DNA from: Prochilodus magdalenae
Lineage: Eukaryota; Chordata; Actinopteri; Characiformes; Prochilodontidae
Direction: 5' to 3'
Length of the DNA stretch: 64,000 nt
Assembly (NCBI GenBank): GCA_024036415.1
Contig: JAMWET010001656.1
Location: 219,001-283,000, forward strand
How positions within the stretch are numbered: the first letter of the stretch is position 1; each line of letters opens with the position of its first letter. Both the position numbers and the translations under genes were made by a program. Shown here piece by piece: positions 51,240 through 60,300 of the stretch. A model generated the notes under the pieces. It made no database searches. It saw only the letters and a program-made list of their open reading frames with translations, and had not been told where the DNA came from.

Positions 51240-54200
51240 GAGGTAAAGAAAGAAATAGAAAGAGCATAAAATGGTGGTGGCTAAGAACGTGATACAATCT
51301 CCTGTCTCACTCAGATCACCCTGGCAATTGAAATCAATCGCAGGACGAGGATGTAAGGGGAAATGGAGGGGGTGGTGGTGCGTGCTTAGAAAACCCATTG
51401 ATGGGGGAGGGAGAGCAATGGAGTGAAAAGGAAAAGGGGTAGAAGGAGGATAAGAGTGTAAAATGGGGTGAAAGGAGATTTAAGGGCTTACATCAAAACC
51501 AAAAAGCAGAGGACTGTACAAGACACATAAACGGAAAGAGAGACAAGAGTGAGAGAGAAAGAGAGAGGGAAAGATGAAGAGGGCTGAGAGGAAGATGAGA
51601 GAGTGGTGTGTAAATCTGAAGCGATCTCTCTGAGGTGCTCCACACTGCTCAGTGCAGACAGCAGGTAAAGAGAAAAGGATGAAAATGCGGCCAGAGTATG
51701 ACAATTCCAGCAAAGCCCCCTTAAAGAAGTAGTTTCATCCTAATCTCTGTTTACTGCATATGATCAGTTATCAATTATAGATGTAAGGTTTTTTTACTAA
51801 ATACAGTAAAATATGTCAAAATGATTGTCTGTGGTAATGATGATGTTTCATTAGACTGAAAAACACAGGTGTATTCCATTAACCTCTTTTACAGCAAGAT
51901 TCAGTTTTTTGCTAGCTGAGCCACACCATACTAACCAAACAAAATGGAGAATGATGTAGTGAATCAATACCAACACCTTCACTGTTCCTGTTATAGAACA
52001 GAAAACCCTTCCCCTCTATTGACATGTGATGGAATATGGGAATAAATGAACATTTGTTGGACTGGAAAATGAAAAGCCGTTTGTTCCTGTGTGGTGTGGA
52101 TACACAGCCTGAGCCCAGTATTCTGTTTTATTATTTCATTAAGCATGTTAGCACAGGCGCTGTGGTACACTTTCACACTCGTGCAGAATGTCATGTTTCC
52201 TCTCTTGTTCTGTTTACATGAGAGATATTAGTATTGCAAAAGCTCACAAAAGGGAGGAAGCAAGCCGAGCTTCTTGGCAGCACAGAGAAAGAAAGATGCA
52301 TGACTCACATGCTAAAAGACCATTTTAAAATTGTCCTTTATTCGAGCAAAAGCACAGCTTGGGGAGCATTAAATAACATGCTCACCTAGAAGAGTGCAGT
52401 TTTTGAGTGCAGTCGTGGGCTGAAGGTTAGGGAACCAGCTTTTGACAAGAAAGTGGTTAGTTTGACAGGACACGATTGAAATGCCTTTGAGCAATGCACC
52501 TGACCTTCACTTGCACCCCAGGTGTTGTGAATAGGTCTGCATACTGGGCAGGGGTGCTTGCTGCCCCTTAGTGTGTTTCACTAGTTTGCTTGTATGTGTA
52601 TCACTGCTTGGATAAGTTCAATGAGGAGGACAAATTACAGAGTGCTTAGTTAATCAGCCAAGACATGTTTGGTATCCAAATTGTCTGTAGTGTCCTTATG
52701 CTGTCTTATTAGGCTGTCTAAAATTGCTCCCCTACGCACTGAAGTATCACTGAAGTCATATTTATATTTCACATTAAGGGATGTTCTGCACTAAATTGCA
52801 TCAGCAAGGCTGTGTGACCTAAATGGAGAAATAGAAGCAAAATTTGGACACCAAAGCGTGTCTTGGGTTACCGACTACATCTGGGGAAAGTGGTAAATTG
52901 TGTAAATTTGATATTTTGCCAAACCTTTACTTTAAAGGTTCCTTAATAAGTTTCAATCTTTCGTCTAATTTTTAATCTCATTTGTATAAACTTCATCTCT
53001 TTTCAGTATTTGTTCTGAAGCTCTTAAGCTTTTCCTAATGCAGGTTTTGAGTTTTTCCTGCCACTGTTGCTCATTAAGAGTCTGAACACAGATTTCCATA
53101 AGCTGCTTCGTGTTGACTGTAAAATGCATTGTATTCATTAATGTTTTTGTTCTGTATGCTTGTCCTATATAAAGTATCTAAGTGCAACAAAATGCTGGGA
53201 CTTTAAAACAAAATATTAATTGAGTAAGTTGATTGTTGCGGGGGAAATAAAATGAGAGTACTAAGACGACAACATAAAAGGCTCAGTCATGGTGAAATGA
53301 ACACTTAATAAACAGTAAGAACAATCTATATACTGACATAAATCCCGTATAGTTTTTTTTTAATTTCCAAAAGCCAAAAAGCTATCCAGTTCATTTGGTT
53401 CTCTAAACAAAAAACAAAAGTCAAATTTAAGAACTCAGGGATATCGTAACACACTGAGAGTTAATTACTTGATCCCAAGCGTTTAAATATATGATTTAAT
53501 TGGTAAATAATTTTTCAGACTGTTTGAGAATTCTGTGAATACAGTTTTCGTGCAATGGCTTCATCAGAGAATAAGACGTGGGAAAGGTAGTACTTTAGGT
53601 GAATGCTCTTTTATTAAACACAGTAGCAGAGGAGAGCTGTCAGCTCTGGGTGACATGGGCAGAAAGCAGGCAGATCACTTCTAATCACATATTTACAGAG
53701 GCCACTGTAGTGGGTTGCTACAGTGTACTGCTTCTTTGCACACTTAGTCATATAACAATTGTCTCTGCCAATTTCACAGCCTTTGTTGATTGTTATTGAT
53801 AAATCAGTAAGTGATGGTACAAGTTTGCCTGGTCTGTATTCTGCCCGTATCTTCATGCACACTGTTTCTTATAATGAAGAGATGAGTTATTAGGTAGAAG
53901 TCAAAGCTGTGTTAATAAATCTAGAGCAGCTCTTCAGTAATCAGGCTGCTGAAGGCTACAGGCCTGGAATGGCCAGCACTGTGACACCACTCATAACTCC
54001 TGCCCTGCGCTGCCTTGGTTACCTGAGTGTGTTTTTGAACACTACGCTTGTTCTACTGACTGTTCTTCACTGCCATAAAGCCTGAAATATTTCTTTGTTT
54101 ATTTGTTTGTTTGTTTCTAGACTTTTTTCCATCTAGATTCTAGAATGTCTTGTGACTAGCGATAGGCAGAGAAAGCGTTTTTTGTTCTGAACCAGTTAAA

Positions 54201-57200
54201 AAATTCCAAGAATTGGGCCCTCATATTAGCTATGAGATTTTCTTTTTTAGTTCATTTTGAATTCTTCATTTTTTGACAACACTCCCATGTAATAAAAATT
54301 CCCTGTGCTCAGAATAATAATTTGGCACCTTGTTAGCTCCACTGAAAATGTGATAAGTCATTGCTTACAAGTGATATACATTTAATTAGACTACCTGTTC
54401 ATAAATCTGTTCCACCTTCTATAAGTTATGTAGACGTGTGCATAATAATTGGTTCACACGCATTTACTGGGAGTGCTCAGTAAACGGCTGATACAGGATT
54501 CGACTTTTTACGGTAATTTTAATCAAAATATTACTCCAACCAGTGTAAAAAATCCAACCAGAAAATGTTTGACCCATACTGTCAGCCCCCCTTCTAAATG
54601 ATGAACACAGTCTGACTATTCATGACAGAGGGTGTCCCGTTCAAATCCAGTATAGAATAATATAAGATACACCGACTAGCCATAACATTAAACCCACATC
54701 AGTGTATCTGCACTCTTTATATTTTTTATATGCTCCACCTACCACATTGGACCGCATTGTAGTTCTAAACTTACAGACTAATCCATCAGTTTCTCTGCAT
54801 ACTTTATTCCCCATCACCTTTTTTCAATGGTCAGGACCACCGCAGAGCAGGTATTAGTGAAGAGTGAAGAGTCGAGCTGTACCTCGAGCCCTTCGTGCTT
54901 CAAGTACAGCTCGTCTCGAACCACCATCCCTGAGGACACATGGAAGACAAGTGTCCAGACTCTTCTCTGTCCTGGCTCCCAGATGGTGGAATGAACTCCC
55001 ACTGGGCGTCAGAACAGCAGAGTCTCTCCGCGGGTCGTTTTCAAACGCAGACTGAATACCCATCTCTTCGTAAAGCACTTAAGCGAGTGAGCTCTAGTAG
55101 AGGTGTAAATTGTGTGTATCGTGTGGCAATTTAATGATCGTTGTTGTATTACACTTATGGTCCCTTGTCAATGTTGTATTGTGTTGCACACCTTTCTCTA
55201 GGTACCAGCACTGGCCCCCTGTTCGGGCAGTGTCTGAGCTCGTGGTGAGTTTTAGGCTCTAAACTTCCTACTAACTGGAATATTATCCAACAGATCACTA
55301 AGCACGGTTGTAAGTCGCTCTGGATAAGAGCGTCTGCTAAATGCCTTAAATGTAAATGTAAATGTATTATGTGGATAATAGATCATTCTCAGCACTGCTG
55401 TAACATTTGTGGTATTTGTTGTTCTGGTGTGAGTGGGTCAGACACAGCAGTGCCGCTGGAGTTTTTAACACCTCACTGTCACTGGTGGACTGAGAATAGT
55501 CCACTATCTAGCCAAGAGTATCCTGTGGGCATCATCCTGTGACCACCGATGAAAGACTAGGGGATGACCCTGATCAACATTCCCCCATTAAGAAAACAAA
55601 CAAGATAATTGCCTGTCGTATAACAGAGGTACTAATAGAACGCTCCACTGAACAAGTGTTGTGAGCAGCAAGAGCCACTTGTTAACAGTTATTAATGGCA
55701 GGTGGCATTCATAAAGTAGCACATGACAATACATGCTATTTCTGGATGACCCCTCTCAAAGCGGGTAAACGGCAGGCATCAGATCTGTGCTTGAATACTG
55801 GAAACCTAAAACTCAAACTTCACATTAAGGGCACCCCTCTGCATTAGGTATGGTACTTCGTTCAAATAATTTAGCATCCCTTAGCGCCTTTCAAAGTAAC
55901 ATAGTACTTAGTACCAAATATTCTCTATATGCTTTCTCTGACCAACCCAAAACTATTAATAAAAGACATTTTGGACTTTTTGCAAGGAAATGGACTTGCT
56001 TTGTTAGTCAGTTCTTGTTTTCCTTCTTCTTCTCTATAAATGTGTTGGTGATTACATGTACAATAATCTACCTCTTAACAAGACATGGCCTTCCTTTCTT
56101 GCATGATTTTATCAATGTCTTTCTTTCTTTCTTTCTTTCTTTCTTCCTTTTTTTCTTTCTTGATTTATGAAATACCTTTATGCTTATGTGTACAATAACT
56201 CATTCCTTACATAAAGAGGCAAAAACATTTCTTATGTTTGAGCTTGTGAGCTACTCTGTTTTAGTATGCGGCACAAAGCGTGACATTTCATTCCATTAGG
56301 TCCTGGGTTTTGGAAAACGAGCCTCATTCAATTCAAACCTGACCGTACTGCATTCCATATCTCCTACAGAGAAGAGACAGAGATTGATCTGGTTTATTGT
56401 GCACAAATCATTAACATCATCAATCCCTCGGCTAGAGCTCCTACAAAAACATACAGTAGTCATCCTGAACAATAGGCTGTAAGTACAAAGGTATTGATTT
56501 TCTGCATTTTATTTTGGACATGGTAAAAACCAAATTAAAAGAGCTTCAGAAGATGCTAATTTTAGGCATGTTGCCGTTTTTGATTCTGAGCATTTGGAAG
56601 AATATGTTATTTAATGATACTGTGCTTAACCCAGATTAATGTTCTCATTATCACACTCATTTGACCTTATTATTGTGAAATATCAGTCTGACATCAAATA
56701 AACCTACTGGCTGTTCTGTAGATCTGTGCAACAGTGCTCTTACTTAATAATCACAATCCTCTATAGGTAAATTACCTATTATGCACACACTCACAAAAGC
56801 CCTTTTGTAGCTGTTTTTGCAACATTTCAGTCCCAAACTAATACATGTACGTTAGAGTCTAGATTTACTACAAACTACAGAAGTTCCTCTGTAAAATGCT
56901 TTGCTACAGACCTGTACTTTGAAACTGGTTGGAAAGGACAGGAATTTTGCCACCATGTTTTGTTAACCCAAAGATGATGATTACACTCATCTATCAGTAT
57001 CAGTCTATCAGTACCTTCAACATTCATACAAAACAAACACCATTTGATAATAATGGCATAATGTAAAGATGTAAGCTCTTTTGAGTAGGTGGGATTTTTG
57101 TCTATGTTTTCCAAAACTTGTCCAGCCTTACATTAAAAAGAACATATTTGTGTTGGTGGTGAATCATTAAATAGGGTCATTTTACTGCTGAATGTTGCGT

Positions 57201-57253
57201 GGTACAGAAATTGGCCATTTGCAATAATGGGCAAAGAACTATGTGTGAGAATT

Positions 57254-57320
<67 letters not shown>

Positions 57321-60300
57321 GTGTGTAGGTGTGTGAAACTCAGGGATCCACAATGTACTTTGCCCCTTTTCAGGTATTCTCACAGTCCTTCACTGCCTCC
57401 TATGCTCTCTACACTGTGGCAACCGGGTATGTAGAGGCAGTGCACTGCATGCGCCGCACCGGGCATGTGCATTACTTAAAAGGCCTAAGAGTCAAGCTGG
57501 TCCTTCTCTGCCCGTGCTCATATTCAACTGTCAGGCATCCCTCTATAGAGTATAGACAGTGAATATTGTCCCACCTGGCAACTTTCCAGGTTAAAAAAAT
57601 ATTGGTCTTATCTCAAAATATTATGATGAATTATTATTAAACCTCCCTTGAGGATTCTTGTTGTTTTTTTATTTGTTTGTTTGTTTGTTTGTTTGAATGA
57701 AGGCCCTTCTTCCTGTACTTGTAAAGAGCGATTAAACATTAGAGAATGTTTTGAAGCTTGTTTGCTTGTCCTTTAGCAATTGACAAATCACTAAACATCA
57801 AATGAGGCTCCATCGCATGATATGACCCCTTAACTTGTATGGTTGGTATTTTTTTATTTTGTTTGGTATGGTCTTTGTATTTGCATCTTGCTATTTTGTA
57901 TGAGTTCTCCCAATCACTTTCTAAAATGACTTATGTTTTAAAGACTGCTTTTACTTATGTTTGGTTTTATGAGTCTCAAACACTGATGTGTTATGAATGA
58001 GGTTTGCTCAGTGTGTTCTGGTGTGTTGTAGGGAGGTGATGGACCTCACCCCAACAGGTGTAGATGGGTCTGTTCTGCAGTATGCGGCATGGGGCCCTCA
58101 GGGGAACCAGCTGGTGAGTCTGCTCTGAACTCCACAGACATTGTAGGTCAATTTCCTGCATTTCATGTTGATTTGTGGATTGTTTTTGGCATCCAGGGTG
58201 TTGAGTAGTTCAGTAATGAGAGCCATCTGTTAGCATTAGGGTTATTTACTGTCTCTCCGCTGTGCCAGGTGTATGTGTTTGAAAACGACATCTACTACCA
58301 GGCTGAAGTGTCCAGCCCAGCAATGCGCATCACGACTACGGAAAAAGAAGAACTGGTGGTGAATGGATTGACTGACTGGATCTATGAGGGTCAGAATTTG
58401 CTATTATACGGACATAGATATGGTGGGAATCCAACATGGTCTACCATTTGCAAAAAGCCAGTAAAATTCCATGTAAAAACTCAAAATCTAGTTTATTACA
58501 TATATTAATTTGCTATTTTATTAAAACAAACAGAACCTGCTTTTAGTTGTACAGTTTTCCCCAATAAACTTTTCTTTTCACCCTAACATTGTAACTACTT
58601 ACATCCACTGCCTGGCCAAAAAGATCACATACTCTAAAATTTCGTTGGACCACCTTAAGCTTTGATCACAGAACGCATTAAACTTTTCTTTTCACCCACT
58701 GTGCCTGGCCAAAAAGATCACATACTCTAAAATTCGTTGGACCATTTCTTTGATCACAGAACGCATTCTGTGCATCATGTCACAATATGTATTTCTGCGC
58801 AAAGTCTTCTCTCGCACATCCCAAATATTCTCAATGGAGTTCATGTCTGGACTCTGTGATGGCAAATCCATGAGTGAAAATCATGTCTCATGATCCCTGA
58901 ACAATTGAGCCTGATGAATCCTGGCATTGTCATCTTTTAATATCCTGTGCCTTCCGAGAAGAAACAATCCATTAATGAAATAACCAGGTTGTTCACTATG
59001 TTCAGGTAGTCAGCTGACCTCATTCTTTGGGGACATAACTTTGCTGAACCTAGACCTGACTAACTGCAGCAACACCAGATCATAACACTGCCCCAACACG
59101 CTTTTACGGTAGGCACTAGGCATGATGGGTGCATCACTTCAACCACCTCTCTTCTTATACCGATGCACCCATCACTCTGGAACAGGGTAAATCTGAACTT
59201 GTCTGAGCACATGATCTTCTTCCATTGCTTCAAAGTCCAATCTTTATGCTCCTTACCAAATTGAAGCCGTTGTTGCCGGTTAGCCTCACTGACAAGTGGT
59301 TTTCTTAAGGCTACAGCTATTTAGTCCCAATCCCTTGAGTTTCCTTTACATTGTGCGTGTGGGAATGCTCTTACCTTCACTATTAACCATACCCCTGAGT
59401 TCTGCTGTAGTTTTTCTATGATTTAATTTCACCAAATGTTTAAGTGATCGCTGATCACAATGGTTCAAGATTTTCTGACCACATTCCTTCCTCGAAGATG
59501 ATGTTTCCTCACTGTCCTTCCCCTTTTTAATAATGCGTTGGACAGTTCTTAACCCGATTTTAGTAGTTTCAGGAATCTCCTTAAATGTTTTCTTTGCTTG
59601 ATGCCTGCCAATAACTTGACCCTTCTGAAACAGATTAACATCTTTTCGGCAATCACATTTTACAACTGCATGTGTCTTTCAACATGGCTTGTGAACAAAT
59701 GAAAAGCTACTCACCGTATCAGTTAGGGTTAAATAAATTGTTGCCAGCTGAAACATAATCACTCATGTAGTAATTATCCAATGGGAGGCTCTTACATATT
59801 TGCTTAGTTAAATCCAGGTGGTGACATTCTTTGGCCAGGCAGTGTATATCATCATTACATTCACACATACAATATTTCATTACGTTCCAACAACGCCTTC
59901 TTGGTGTGTACATTTTATTTGACAATTTGTATAATTTATCTGAACTATACTCTGACCTGCCATTTGTGGTGGGATTTTTGAGTGCTATATAAGAGATAAT
60001 ACATAATAATAATAACACAGAGCATTTTTTTTTTACAATTTTCACTTCTTATTCTTCTTTAATTTTTATCACTCACAGTCAGCAAGCTGTGTGTATATCA
60101 TTTGAGGTAGGGCTTCCTGGTTTAACCCCACAATTATCACAAATGTGCACTTGGAATTAACATAAAACTTGCGTTTATAGATTTATACAGAACCACAGAT
60201 TTTTCCGGAATCTCCAGCTAATTATGTTGCTAAGTTATTGGGGTTGTAATTTATAATGTTGTTTGTCTCACTTCCATCTATTCTGCTATCACAGAGGAGA

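Noticed and set aside
51102..51398. Leu/Ser-rich protein on the - strand
   Set aside because: Translation of an (AG)n microsatellite and its flanks.
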